The notes beneath the pieces were generated by a model that worked only from the letters and a program-made list of their open reading frames with translations, made no database searches and was not told the DNA's origin. DNA of 64,000 bases from DASRDU01 sp035560235. Lineage in GTDB: Bacteria; Acidobacteriota; Blastocatellia; RBC074. This document shows positions 1 to 7,901 of the stretch, piece after piece (the stretch's first letter is position 1; every line of letters starts with the position of its first letter). A program made the position numbers and the translations under genes. The stretch covers positions 62,001-126,000 of the forward strand of contig DATMAG010000065.1 of NCBI GenBank assembly GCA_035560235.1, in the 5' to 3' direction.

Positions 1-1070
1 TCATAGCGCGCCGAGATTCCGGCCATATTCATCGCATCTGAAACGATCAGGCCGCTGAAATTCAGTTCTCCGCGCAGAATGCCGGTCAGAATCCTTTCTG
101 ACAATGTTGCAGGTTTCGTGACCTTCGGCGCGTTCGCTTCGGTCTGCGAGACGAATTCGGTCTTTTCCTTTTCGCTTTCGCTCAGCGTGCGCAACCCGGC
201 GACCTGCCCGGGTTCAATCTGCGGCAGCGAGATGTGCGCTGACATAATCGCCCCGACGCGGGCGCTGATCGCCGCGCGGAACGGGACAAGTTCGATTCTG
301 TCCAGGCGCTCGCGACTGACATCAACCACCGGCAGCCCGATGTGCGAATCGGTCGCGGTGTCGCCGTGACCGGGAAAATGTTTGGCGCAGGTCATCGCTC
401 CGGCTGAGTGCGCGCCTTCGATGAAGGCTCTGACAAACTCGCCGACCTGCTGCGGATCTGCGCCGTAAGAGCGCACATTGATGACCGGATTGGCCGGATT
501 GTTGTTGACGTCAGCGACCGGAGCAAAGAGCCAGTTGATGCCGATGGCGCGGGCTTCGCGGGCCGTGATTTCGCCCTGCAACCGCGCATACTTCGGCTCG
601 CCCGTGGCCGCGACTGCCATATTCGGCGGCCACCAGGGCGTGTCGTTGAGCCGCATGCCCATGCCCATTTCAAGATCAGATGAAATCAGCAGAGGCAGTT
701 TCGAGAGTTCCTGAAAGCGATTCGTCAGCATCGCCGTCGCCCAGACATCGCTGCGAAAGAGAATGATGCCGCCGACTTTGTTGTCACGAATGTGATGCTC
801 AAGCTGTTTGTAGCCGTCGCTCTCGCGGTTCATAAAAACCGCGCTGGCATCGGCCAGAAACATCTGCCCGATCTTTTCATCGAGCGTCAGCTTTCTGAGC
901 GTCTCGCGAACCCACTTCTCTTCCTTCTTCGTCAGCGCGCGGTCGAAGCGCGCATAAACCGGAGCCTGCGCGAAAACAAACGCAGGCAGCAGCGCCGCCA
1001 CCAGGCACAGCGACAGCATCACACCGGCAAGCTGCCTGCTGGCAGCAGTTCCTTTCAGACTTGTCTTCAT
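1..1070 (-). CDS. NagZ-like glycoside hydrolase family 3 (partial)
   Basis: Exported GH3 beta-N-acetylhexosaminidase-type enzyme, cut by the left window edge; about 356 N-terminal residues are visible. Residues 1-35 form a signal peptide ending in AQA. The GH3 N-domain follows, with LTLDEKIGQM near residue 58, the family block KHFPGHG followed by DSHIGLP (it carries the His of the catalytic dyad), and VSDAMNM near the edge, which holds the nucleophile Asp in NagZ relatives. The ATG overlaps the stop of the upstream symporter by 4 bp (ATGA), so the two are translationally coupled. NagZ enzymes cut GlcNAc from muropeptides. A periplasmic amino-sugar hydrolase coupled to a transporter suggests cell-wall or chitin sugar salvage (inference). 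A related beta-glucosidase activity cannot be excluded. Confidence 0.85.
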   Translation of the reverse strand, partial: MKTSLKGTAASRQLAGVMLSLCLVAALLPAFVFAQAPVYARFDRALTKKEEKWVRETLRKLTLDEKIGQMFLADASAVFMNRESDGYKQLEHHIRDNKVGGIILFRSDVWATAMLTNRFQELSKLPLLISSDLEMGMGMRLNDTPWWPPNMAVAATGEPKYARLQGEITAREARAIGINWLFAPVADVNNNPANPVINVRSYGADPQQVGEFVRAFIEGAHSAGAMTCAKHFPGHGDTATDSHIGLPVVDVSRERLDRIELVPFRAAISARVGAIMSAHISLPQIEPGQVAGLRTLSESEKEKTEFVSQTEANAPKVTKPATLSERILTGILRGELNFSGLIVSDAMNMAGISARY

Positions 1071-2611
1071 TCCAGCCCGGCCTCCGCCGACTTTGTCAGT
1101 TCACGTTCACTCGTCACCAGGCTCGCCGTCAGGCCCACCACAAAAGTGACCACTGAACCAATCAAAACATACCATTGCCACGAGACGCCGGTTTGCAGCT
1201 TGACCCACAACATCACGCCCGCCCCGGCAATGATGCCGGCAATGGCCGCATTCTGCTGCACGCGCTTCGTGAACGTGCCAAGAAAGAACAAACCCAGAAT
1301 CACACCGTTCGTGAATGATGCGATGCCGAGCACTTCATTGACCACATTGTCAGACAGCCTGATGGCCAGCAGCGCTGCCGTGATCTGAACCACGCCCCAG
1401 ATGATCGTCAGCAGCCGCGACATTTTCAGGTAATGCGCATCGCCTTTCGCGTGCCTGGTCAGCGGCATATAAAAATCGGCAATCGCCGTCGCCGAAGATG
1501 AATTAAGCGACGACGAGAGCGTGGACATCGCCGCCGCAAAGATCGCGGCAATCACCAGCCCGACCACGCCCGAAGGCAGATACGTGACGATGAAATGCGG
1601 AAAGATCCGATCGGCCCTGATGCGCCCGTCAACCGTGAACGCCGCGACTTCACTGGTCGCGTGGCCGGTGTAAAAAACGTAGAGCATCACGCCGATCAGC
1701 AGAAACAGCATAAACTGCGCGAAGATCACCGCGCCGCTTGAGAGCAGCGCCACGCGCGCCTGCCGCGTTGAATCGCTGCACAGGTAACGCTGCACCATCA
1801 ACTGATCGGTGCCGTGCGTCGCCGTCGTCAGAAACGCGCCGCCAATCAGTCCCGACCAGAACGTGTAATCCTTCGTCAGCCCCGTCGTAAAATCGAACCA
1901 CTGAAACCTGCCTGCCGCTGTGCCTGTCTGCACGACTTCGTTCCAGCCGCCCGGAATTTTGTCGAGCAGAATCCACGCGGCAATCACTGCGCCAGCCAGA
2001 TAGATCACCAGTTGAATCACGTCCGTCCAGATGACGGCTTCCATCCCGCCGAGGAAGGTGTAAATGATCGTCGCCACGCCCATCACCAGCACCGAGATCA
2101 CCAGGATCGTCCACTTCGGATCAAGCGACGGAAACCACGCTCTGATCGCTTCTTCCATTCCCGGCATCGCCAGCAGCAGCGCCGCCAGCACCAGCCCCGT
2201 CGCAAACAACCTGAAGCCGTCAGCCAGCGACCGCGTCGCCAGAAAGAGCGCCGAGGCCAGCCGCCGCACGCCGCCGCCGAAGCGCTGACCAAGCAACTGA
2301 TAAACCGTCAGCAGCTGCCCGCGAAAGTATGACGGCACAAAGAGCAGCGTCACCACGATGCGCCCGATCATGTAACCAATGACCAGTTGCATAAACGTAA
2401 AGTTGCGGTTGTAAGCAAACCCAGGCACGCTGATGAACGTGACGGTGCTGGTTTCGGTCGCGACAATGGAACCCATAATCGCCCACCAGGGCACCCTGCC
2501 GCCGCCGACAAAATAATCCTTGACGCTTCTTTGTGATTTCGAGAAGTAAGCGCCGAACAGCACCGTGCCTGCCAGGTAGGCAATGAGAATAATCAGGTCG
2601 AGGCTTCGCAT
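1067..2611 (-). CDS. Sodium:solute symporter (SSS/SLC5 family)
   Basis: A 514-residue polytopic inner-membrane protein of the SSS family, which couples Na+ entry to uptake of sugars, amino acids or other solutes. The N-terminus (LDLIILIAYLAGTVLFGAYFS) is the typical first helix. GGGRVPWWAIMGSIVATETSTVTF is the conserved TM1-TM2 region, and FLGGMEAVIWTDVIQL is the family signature of the middle helices. About 13 hydrophobic segments can be counted, and length is usual for the family. It is translationally coupled to the NagZ-like gene downstream, so an amino sugar or muropeptide-derived sugar is a plausible substrate, though this is inference. A strong promoter and a long hairpin-rich leader lie upstream (2612-2930). 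Confidence 0.9.
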   Translation of the reverse strand: MRSLDLIILIAYLAGTVLFGAYFSKSQRSVKDYFVGGGRVPWWAIMGSIVATETSTVTFISVPGFAYNRNFTFMQLVIGYMIGRIVVTLLFVPSYFRGQLLTVYQLLGQRFGGGVRRLASALFLATRSLADGFRLFATGLVLAALLLAMPGMEEAIRAWFPSLDPKWTILVISVLVMGVATIIYTFLGGMEAVIWTDVIQLVIYLAGAVIAAWILLDKIPGGWNEVVQTGTAAGRFQWFDFTTGLTKDYTFWSGLIGGAFLTTATHGTDQLMVQRYLCSDSTRQARVALLSSGAVIFAQFMLFLLIGVMLYVFYTGHATSEVAAFTVDGRIRADRIFPHFIVTYLPSGVVGLVIAAIFAAAMSTLSSSLNSSSATAIADFYMPLTRHAKGDAHYLKMSRLLTIIWGVVQITAALLAIRLSDNVVNEVLGIASFTNGVILGLFFLGTFTKRVQQNAAIAGIIAGAGVMLWVKLQTGVSWQWYVLIGSVVTFVVGLTASLVTSERELTKSAEAGLE

Positions 2612-2893
2612 AGCCTCTTTTTACAGGCAAGCAGAGAAAAGTGCCAGCAGGCGGGAAACAAAATCAGGCAGGGATGAGTTCGCAAAATAAATGAGCCTGC
2701 CAACAGCAGCGTGCTGTTATGACAGGCTCACTGGTATTTCAGGGACTGCGTCAGGAGACGCAGTAATGACGTTTGAAAAACGCCCGGGTTGTAGCTTGAA
2801 CTGTGAGTCAGTTTCTATGCTGCACCTCCTTTGTCAAAGCCCGGTCACATTCCGGTGCATCCCATGCGGCCCTCCACGGTCGCCGCTTACCGA
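2612..2893 (-). ncRNA. Hairpin-rich 5' leader of the symporter gene (candidate cis-regulatory RNA)
   Basis: About 280 nt separate the predicted promoter from the symporter ATG, with no convincing ORF. In minus-strand order it holds GCGGC/GCCGC, TGCACC/GGTGCA, AACTG/CAGTT and CGTTT/AAACG hairpins. Two stronger ones follow: a perfect 8-bp stem with an AGGA loop on the plus strand (2745-2764), and a two-part hairpin with outer GAGCCTG/CAGGCTC and inner AACAGCA/TGCTGTT (2693-2729). The latter is followed by ATTTATTTT on the minus strand, so it could act as an attenuator. It matches no riboswitch consensus I can recall. It could also just be the 3' region of the ROK transcript. Confidence 0.4.
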
Positions 2894-2900
2894 AGAATCA

Positions 2901-2930
2901 TTAATAAACCTGAGATCAGGTTGAGTCCAA
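2901..2930 (-). promoter_or_regulatory. Promoter with a palindrome in its spacer, reading to the symporter
   Basis: On the minus strand a -35 TTGGAC (2925-2930) and a -10 TATTAA (2901-2906) are separated by 18 bp. The spacer contains a 7-2-7 inverted repeat, AACCTGA/TCAGGTT (2907-2922). A palindrome filling a slightly long spacer recalls MerR-type promoters, or simple repressor occlusion. The regulator is unknown. Confidence 0.45.
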
Positions 2931-3035
2931 ACTACTCTCATCAATCAGCGAGGTCAAGTCTCCGGCAAAGCTTCTGACGACCGGGTCTGCTGAGCGGAAC
3001 AGAAAGCCGAAAGCAGGCTGGCAGAGACAGGGATT

Positions 3036-3926
3036 TCAGTTTGCTGTGCGTTCGGCATTCACCGCTGCGCCAATGATGGCGGTTTCGTCGCTTGTGGCAA
3101 TCACTTCGACCTGACTGCCCTGCAGCGGACTCATCTTGACCATCTGATAGAGGAAATGGCCGAGCGCGCCGGTCTGCACAAACCTTGCACTGGGACCTGA
3201 AATGTAAAACTTGCCCGGCCCGTCAAGATGAATACTGCTCGCCGTTGCGGCAGCCAGAGCGCGATGCCACAGCTCAACAAAATCAGCGCAGCGTTTGTCG
3301 CCGCGCTGCGCCTGCTCAAAAACCTCTTCCGGTTCCAGATCGAGAAAGCGCAACCGCATGGCGCGGTGCCCCATAATGCCTTCGAGATGCCCGATGCCGC
3401 CGCAGGCGCAGAAACGTTCCTTCGGATCAAGCGTCACCACCATGTGCCCGCCTTCCCACACGCCGTCGCCCTGCGGATAACGCCCGAAGCCAATGCCGAT
3501 GCCCAGCCACCAGACGCGCACAACGCGATCAAGCTGTCCCCGCGTGGCCGCAATTCCTGCAGCCATTGCGTCAGCATCGTTGAAGATGTGAACCGGCGCT
3601 GAGACGCCGCGCTGACTGAGCATTTCACTGAGCGTGCGCGCCAGATTCTGTCCCTTCATCTGCTGCAGGTTGGGTGAATCCTCAATCACGCCGTTACGCA
3701 CGATGCCGGGCACGCCCACGCCAATGGCGCTGATTTCGCGGCCTGCACGCGCCGCTTCAATCTGCTCAACCAGTCGCAGCGCGATCTGATCAGCAGGCAG
3801 TTCAATCAATAGTCCGGTTTCAGCTTCAGTTTCAGGAAAGACACGCACTGGGCCGGCAAGCTGATGATCCTCGACCAGCCCGACGGCAATGTGTTCTGCC
3901 ATCATCACGCCGATTGATGGTCGCAT
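3036..3926 (-). CDS. ROK family protein (sugar kinase-like)
   Basis: A 296-residue cytoplasmic protein of the ROK fold (repressor/ORF/sugar kinase), without a DNA-binding N-domain and so of the kinase type. IGVGVPGIV and the catalytic-Asp region FNDADAMAAG are family features. The zinc signature is recognisable as GGH...FCACGGIGHLEG, but the last Cys of the usual CxCGxxGC is His here. The N-terminal DxGGT phosphate-binding motif of active ROK kinases is absent; the start reads SIGVMMAEHIAVGLV. Kinase activity is therefore uncertain. The gene lies 19 bp downstream of sthA on the same strand and is probably co-transcribed with it. A regulatory or sugar-sensing role is possible. Confidence 0.8.
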   Translation of the reverse strand: MRPSIGVMMAEHIAVGLVEDHQLAGPVRVFPETEAETGLLIELPADQIALRLVEQIEAARAGREISAIGVGVPGIVRNGVIEDSPNLQQMKGQNLARTLSEMLSQRGVSAPVHIFNDADAMAAGIAATRGQLDRVVRVWWLGIGIGFGRYPQGDGVWEGGHMVVTLDPKERFCACGGIGHLEGIMGHRAMRLRFLDLEPEEVFEQAQRGDKRCADFVELWHRALAAATASSIHLDGPGKFYISGPSARFVQTGALGHFLYQMVKMSPLQGSQVEVIATSDETAIIGAAVNAERTAN

Positions 3927-3945
3927 GGCGGGTTGTCCTTTTCGT

Positions 3946-5364
3946 TCAGACCACAGCGGCTGTGCCGAGCCGCCCGGTCAGCCGGGTCAGTTTGTTGAGT
4001 CCGTTGAAGGCCGCGGTCTTGTAACATTCAGCCAGCGTCGGGTAGTTGAAAACCGTGTTGACGAAGTAATCAATCTTCCCCTTGAGCGTCAGCACCACCT
4101 GGCCGATGTGCAGCAGTTCCGATGCGCCTTCGCCGATGATGTGAACGCCAAGCAGGTCGCGGGTTTCGCGGTGAAAGATCAGCTTCAGCCTGCCGGTCGT
4201 GTCGCCGCGAATCGCCCCGCGCGCAATTTCGCGGTAATAAGCCACGCCGACTTCGTAAGGCACATCCTCGTCGGTCAGTTGTTCTTCAGTCTTGCCGACA
4301 AACGAGATTTCAGGAATCGTGTAAATGCCGTAAGGATAGTTGGCCGGATCGCTTTGCAGTGAAATGCCGAACGCGTGACCGGCGGCGATGCGCCCCTGCT
4401 CCATCGAAACCGACGCGAGCTGCGGAAAGCCGATCACGTCACCGACCGCAAAGATGTGCGGCTGCTGTGTCCGGTATTCGCTGTCAACGGCAATGCGCCC
4501 GCGCTCGTCGGCTTCAAGACCGGCGGCTTCGAGGTTCAGCCCGTTGGTGTTGCCCTGGCGACCGACGGCATACAGCAGCGCATCGCCGGAAATCTTCTTG
4601 CGGCTTTCAAGGTTGGCGATGACCGTGCCGTCCGGAGCCTCTTCGACGCTTTCGACCATTTCACCGAGCCGCATCGTCACGCGATTGTCGCGCAGATGAT
4701 ATGACAGCGCCTCAACCATTTCGGCATCGGCAAAGCTGAGCAGCCGCGCCTGCTTCTCAATCAGAATAATGCGCACGCCGAGCGCCGCGAACATCGAAGC
4801 GTACTCGACACCGATCACGCCGCCGCCGACGACAATCAGCGTCCGCGGCACTTCAGGCAGCGAAAAAATCTGATCGCTGTTGATGATCGTGCGATTGTTG
4901 ATCGGAACTTTCGGTGATTCAGCCGGACGGGTGCCGACCGCGATGATGACAGCATCAGCCTCGTACTCTGAAACGCCGCGCGAATTTTCAACGCGCAGGT
5001 GATGCGGATCGAGAAAGGTGGCCGCGCCGAAAATCAGATCAATGCCGTTGCGCGTCAGCTGTGCCTGCACGACATCGGTTTCAGTCTTGATGACGTGCTG
5101 CACGCGGAAGGAGAGATCGCTGACCGTGATCTTTTCCTTTACGCGGTAATTCATCCCGTAAATGTTCTGATACTGATAGCCGGACAGATGCAGCACGGCC
5201 TCGCGCATCGTCTTGCTGGGAATGGTGCCGGAGTTGATGCACGCGCCACCAACGACCTCGCGCTTTTCAATCAGCGCGACACGTTTGCCCAGTTTGGCTC
5301 CCTGAATGGCTGCGCGCTGACCTGCCGGGCCGGAACCGATAACAATCAGATCGTATTTCTGCAT
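3946..5364 (-). CDS. sthA: Soluble pyridine nucleotide transhydrogenase
   Basis: A 472-residue flavoprotein of the class I pyridine nucleotide-disulfide oxidoreductase fold. SthA reoxidises NADPH with NAD+ in the cytosol. The N-terminus has the FAD-binding GSGPAGQRAA motif. The redox site reads GGACINSGTIPSK: the second Cys of the CxxxxC disulfide is Thr, which separates SthA from lipoamide dehydrogenase. A second Rossmann motif, VVGGGVIGVEYASMFAALG, binds the nicotinamide nucleotide, and AVGDVIGFPQLASVS is the FAD-binding block near the C-terminus. Length matches the family. The gene leads a two-gene operon with the ROK protein. Confidence 0.92.
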   Translation of the reverse strand: MQKYDLIVIGSGPAGQRAAIQGAKLGKRVALIEKREVVGGACINSGTIPSKTMREAVLHLSGYQYQNIYGMNYRVKEKITVSDLSFRVQHVIKTETDVVQAQLTRNGIDLIFGAATFLDPHHLRVENSRGVSEYEADAVIIAVGTRPAESPKVPINNRTIINSDQIFSLPEVPRTLIVVGGGVIGVEYASMFAALGVRIILIEKQARLLSFADAEMVEALSYHLRDNRVTMRLGEMVESVEEAPDGTVIANLESRKKISGDALLYAVGRQGNTNGLNLEAAGLEADERGRIAVDSEYRTQQPHIFAVGDVIGFPQLASVSMEQGRIAAGHAFGISLQSDPANYPYGIYTIPEISFVGKTEEQLTDEDVPYEVGVAYYREIARGAIRGDTTGRLKLIFHRETRDLLGVHIIGEGASELLHIGQVVLTLKGKIDYFVNTVFNYPTLAECYKTAAFNGLNKLTRLTGRLGTAAVV

Positions 5365-5542
5365 CGCGATTTCAACGCGCCGGGTGAACCGGTCGCGCTC
5401 CCGTTTGATGACCTGCGGGGCTGACGGCAGGAAACCATCACTGCTTCCTGCACGAGAGTTCTGCTGCCGGATAAGAGCGACAGCCTTGCGGCTGTCAGCC
5501 AGGGGGCGGTGATCTGCTGATGGCGGGACTGATTATTGACGA
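5365..5542. other. Intergenic region upstream of sthA
   Basis: No gene is seen. A perfect 7-bp hairpin GACAGCC-TTGC-GGCTGTC sits at 5479-5496, about 115 nt upstream of the sthA start, and may belong to its 5' leader. No clear -10/-35 pair was found for sthA. Confidence 0.4.
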
Positions 5543-5569
5543 GACAGGAGCAATGTCAATGCTCCTGTC
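5543..5569. terminator. Strong intergenic hairpin between sthA and nadA
   Basis: GACAGGAGCA (5543-5552) and TGCTCCTGTC (5560-5569) form a perfect 10-bp stem with a 7-nt loop. There is no clear T-run on either strand. It may insulate the divergent sthA and nadA transcription units or belong to a leader, and calling it a terminator is tentative. Confidence 0.35.
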
Positions 5570-5646
5570 ATTCTGGAACTGCCGCTGATCATATCGGCAG
5601 AACCGGCGCGCAGATAAAACACTTTCTGAAAATTTCCGGCTCCCGC

Positions 5647-5703
5647 TTGCATCGGCTTAGTGTCTTCTGTACACTATGCAGCCATAGTGTAAGAAACACA
5701 CTA
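5647..5703 (+). promoter_or_regulatory. nadA promoter with two identical-architecture operator boxes
   Basis: Two boxes of the form TAGTGT-N7-ACACTA lie at 5658-5676 and 5685-5703, 27 bp apart centre to centre, with both half-sites perfect in each. Box 1 overlaps the -10 (TACACT, 5670-5675) of a promoter whose -35 is TTGCAT (5647-5652, 17-bp spacer). Box 2 covers the start-site region, 40 bp before the nadA ATG. The layout fits repression by a dimeric regulator sensing NAD status (an NiaR-, NadQ- or NrtR-like role), but none of those regulators is encoded here, so the factor is unidentified. Confidence 0.65.
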
Positions 5704-5742
5704 AGTCTGATAAGTCTGAATTGATTCACGGAGGGCAGCTTC

Positions 5743-6891
5743 ATGGACAGCACGATGCAAACAGTGGAAACAGGTCAGCACAACGCCATCATTCCTGCGC
5801 TGCTGCGCGATCAGGCGAGACCGCTGGAAGATTACCTTAATCTCGATGAGCGGGAACTGGCTGACCGCATCGAGGCGGCGCGCCGGACGCTGGGCGAGCG
5901 GCTCGTCATTCTCGGTCATCATTACCAGCGCAGCGATGTCATCTGTCACGCCGATTTTGAAGGCGATTCGTTCAAGCTCGCGCAGCAGGCGGCGTCGCGC
6001 CCGAAGGCCGATTACATCGTTTTCTGCGGCGTTCATTTTATGGCCGAATCGGCAGACATTCTGAGCGCGCCGCACCAGCAGGTGATTCTGCCTGATCTGG
6101 CTGCCGGATGTTCGATGGCCGATATGGCGCAGCTCGAACAGGTCGAAACCGCGTGGGAACAGCTTCGTGACCTCGGTCTGGATTCGATAATGCCGATCAC
6201 TTACATGAACTCGGCAGCGAGTATCAAAGCCTTCTGCGGGCGCAACGGCGGCGCGGTCTGCACTTCGTCAAATGCGGTGACGCTGTTTCGCTGGGCGCTC
6301 GGGCAGCGCGAAAAACTCTTCTTCTTTCCTGATGAACATCTGGGCCGCAACACGGGCGTCAAATTCGACATTCCGCTTGACCGGATGGCAGTGTGGGATC
6401 CGCGCCTGGAACTCGGCGGCAATACGCCCGAAAAACTGAAGGGAGCAAAACTGATTTTGTGGAAAGGTTTCTGCTCGGTGCACGGGCGCTTTCTGCCGCG
6501 CCACGTTGACGACAGGAGAAAGGAGCATCCGGGCATCAACATTCTGGTGCATCCCGAATGCCGCTACGAAGTCGTCAGCAAGTCCGATTATCACGGCTCG
6601 ACCGAGTACATCATCAAAACGATCAGCGAAGCTCCGGCGGGCAGCAAATGGGCTGTCGGCACTGAGCTGAATCTGGTTGACCGCCTGGCGCATCGCAACC
6701 CGGACAAGTTCGTGACGCTGCTGGCGCCCGATCTCTGCATGTGCGCGACGATGTTTCGCATCGCGCCGGAAAACCTGCTCTGGTCGCTTGAAAATCTGGT
6801 TGATGGCCACGTCGTCAATCGCATCACGGTTGACGAGGAGACCGCCCGCTGGGCGCGCGTGGCGCTGGATCGGATGCTGGCCAACAAGTAA
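5743..6891 (+). CDS. nadA: Quinolinate synthase A
   Basis: A 382-residue [4Fe-4S] enzyme that condenses iminoaspartate with dihydroxyacetone phosphate to quinolinate, the first committed steps of de novo NAD synthesis. Motifs include LVILGHHYQRSDV, FCGVHFMAESADIL, LPDLAAGCSMAD (first cluster Cys), TYMNSAASIKAFCG, CTSSNA (second Cys), FFPDEHLGRNTG, HPEC, GSTEYI and DLCMCATMF (cluster Cys near the C-terminus). The ATG follows GGAGG. nadB and nadC are not adjacent, so the gene appears to stand alone behind the twin operator boxes. Confidence 0.96.
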   Translation: MDSTMQTVETGQHNAIIPALLRDQARPLEDYLNLDERELADRIEAARRTLGERLVILGHHYQRSDVICHADFEGDSFKLAQQAASRPKADYIVFCGVHFMAESADILSAPHQQVILPDLAAGCSMADMAQLEQVETAWEQLRDLGLDSIMPITYMNSAASIKAFCGRNGGAVCTSSNAVTLFRWALGQREKLFFFPDEHLGRNTGVKFDIPLDRMAVWDPRLELGGNTPEKLKGAKLILWKGFCSVHGRFLPRHVDDRRKEHPGINILVHPECRYEVVSKSDYHGSTEYIIKTISEAPAGSKWAVGTELNLVDRLAHRNPDKFVTLLAPDLCMCATMFRIAPENLLWSLENLVDGHVVNRITVDEETARWARVALDRMLANK

Positions 6892-6894
6892 TTG

Positions 6895-7284
6895 TCAGCG
6901 CTCTCTGCTGCGCCAGAGAAATTCGATGAAGAGCGCGGCGAAGACAAGTTCGATCAGGGCAGGAATGAAGGCTGTGAACGAAATCAGGCCGCGCAGCAGC
7001 GCTGTCGTGTAAATGAGCGCAAAGATCGTCTTTGAAATCGCTCCGAGCAGCGCGAACGGGCGATAGCGTTTGGCATTGACTGCGACAAGCGCATAACCGA
7101 TTCCCCACGTCGTCGCACTTGAAGCGAGCGACCGCGCCAGCAGGACGGCAGCCGGATCAGTGATCCCGAGCCTGGCGAGAAAAATCCGGGGAAAGAAAAG
7201 CAGCAGCGCGGCGGACGCCAGATTGAATAACGCCGCCGCGCTGAAAAGAGTTCTGTCACAAGCGTGTCTGGTCACTTTCAGCAC
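6895..7284 (-). CDS. Small four-helix membrane protein, function unknown
   Basis: A 129-residue hydrophobic protein with about four predicted membrane helices: FSAAALFNLASAALLLFFP, a Ser/Ala-rich second segment, FALLGAISKTIFALIYTTA and FIPALIELVFAALFIEFLW. It ends in a basic tail. No enzyme motif is visible. It overlaps the upstream Rieske gene by 7 bp and is surely co-translated with it, so it may serve as a membrane partner of that ferredoxin (inference). It converges on nadA with a 3-bp gap and no obvious terminator. Confidence 0.75.
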   Translation of the reverse strand: MLKVTRHACDRTLFSAAALFNLASAALLLFFPRIFLARLGITDPAAVLLARSLASSATTWGIGYALVAVNAKRYRPFALLGAISKTIFALIYTTALLRGLISFTAFIPALIELVFAALFIEFLWRSRER

Positions 7285-7607
7285 AACACGTAAATCGTGT
7301 CGCCTTCGACCTTCACTTCATAAGTTGAAACCTTCAGTTCCGGCACCATCTCGCACGCGCCGGTCTTCAGGTTGAAGTCGAAACAGTGCCACGAACACAG
7401 CACGCGGTCGCCCTCGACGTAACCTTCGCTCAAAGGCGCGCCGCGATGCGGGCAACTGTCGTCAATCGCATAAAAGCTTCCGCCACGATTGAAGAGCGCG
7501 ATCTGATGACCGTTGGCATAAACGGTCCTGCCGCTGCCCGGCGTGATTTCGCTGACACGAGCCACTTCATAAAACTGTTTTGCGCCCGGTGAAGGTGAAG
7601 AAGACAT
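7278..7607 (-). CDS. Rieske [2Fe-2S] ferredoxin-like protein
   Basis: A 109-residue soluble Rieske domain of the NirD / aromatic-dioxygenase ferredoxin type. The two cluster-binding boxes are CPHRGAPL and CSWHCFDF (Cys-X-His and Cys-X2-His), with the typical hydrophobic core between them. There is no signal peptide, so it acts in the cytoplasm as an electron carrier or small subunit. No oxygenase or nitrite reductase large subunit is nearby. It is followed, with a 7-bp overlap, by a small membrane protein. Confidence 0.9.
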   Translation of the reverse strand: MSSSPSPGAKQFYEVARVSEITPGSGRTVYANGHQIALFNRGGSFYAIDDSCPHRGAPLSEGYVEGDRVLCSWHCFDFNLKTGACEMVPELKVSTYEVKVEGDTIYVLC

Positions 7608-7758
7608 CCTGAAAAAACTCCTGAGATGATGACAATCAGGTCGGGACTCTGCGGTAATAGAATCCGGCTTCCATTTGCGAGGCCGGATTATCTGACATGC
7701 AACTGAATCAGTTCAATCACAGTTTTCAGGCTTCTGCACAGACGAGCCGGATGGGCAC

Positions 7759-7818
<60 letters not shown>

Positions 7819-7901
7819 CTCGGAGAAACTCAAAACATCACGCCGCCAGTAAAGCGATCAGTTCAGCCACACTGTCAGAGCTTCGGGAAATGAAACTGCG
7901 A

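Noticed and set aside
2831..2845. A CACCTCCTTT stretch like the 3' end of 16S rRNA
   Set aside because: The preceding bases do not match the conserved 16S helix 45 region, so it is not an rRNA fragment.
2691..2924. A 77-codon plus-strand frame upstream of the symporter
   Set aside because: It lies across the hairpins of the leader, has no ribosome-binding site and an unusual composition; the region is better explained as untranslated leader.
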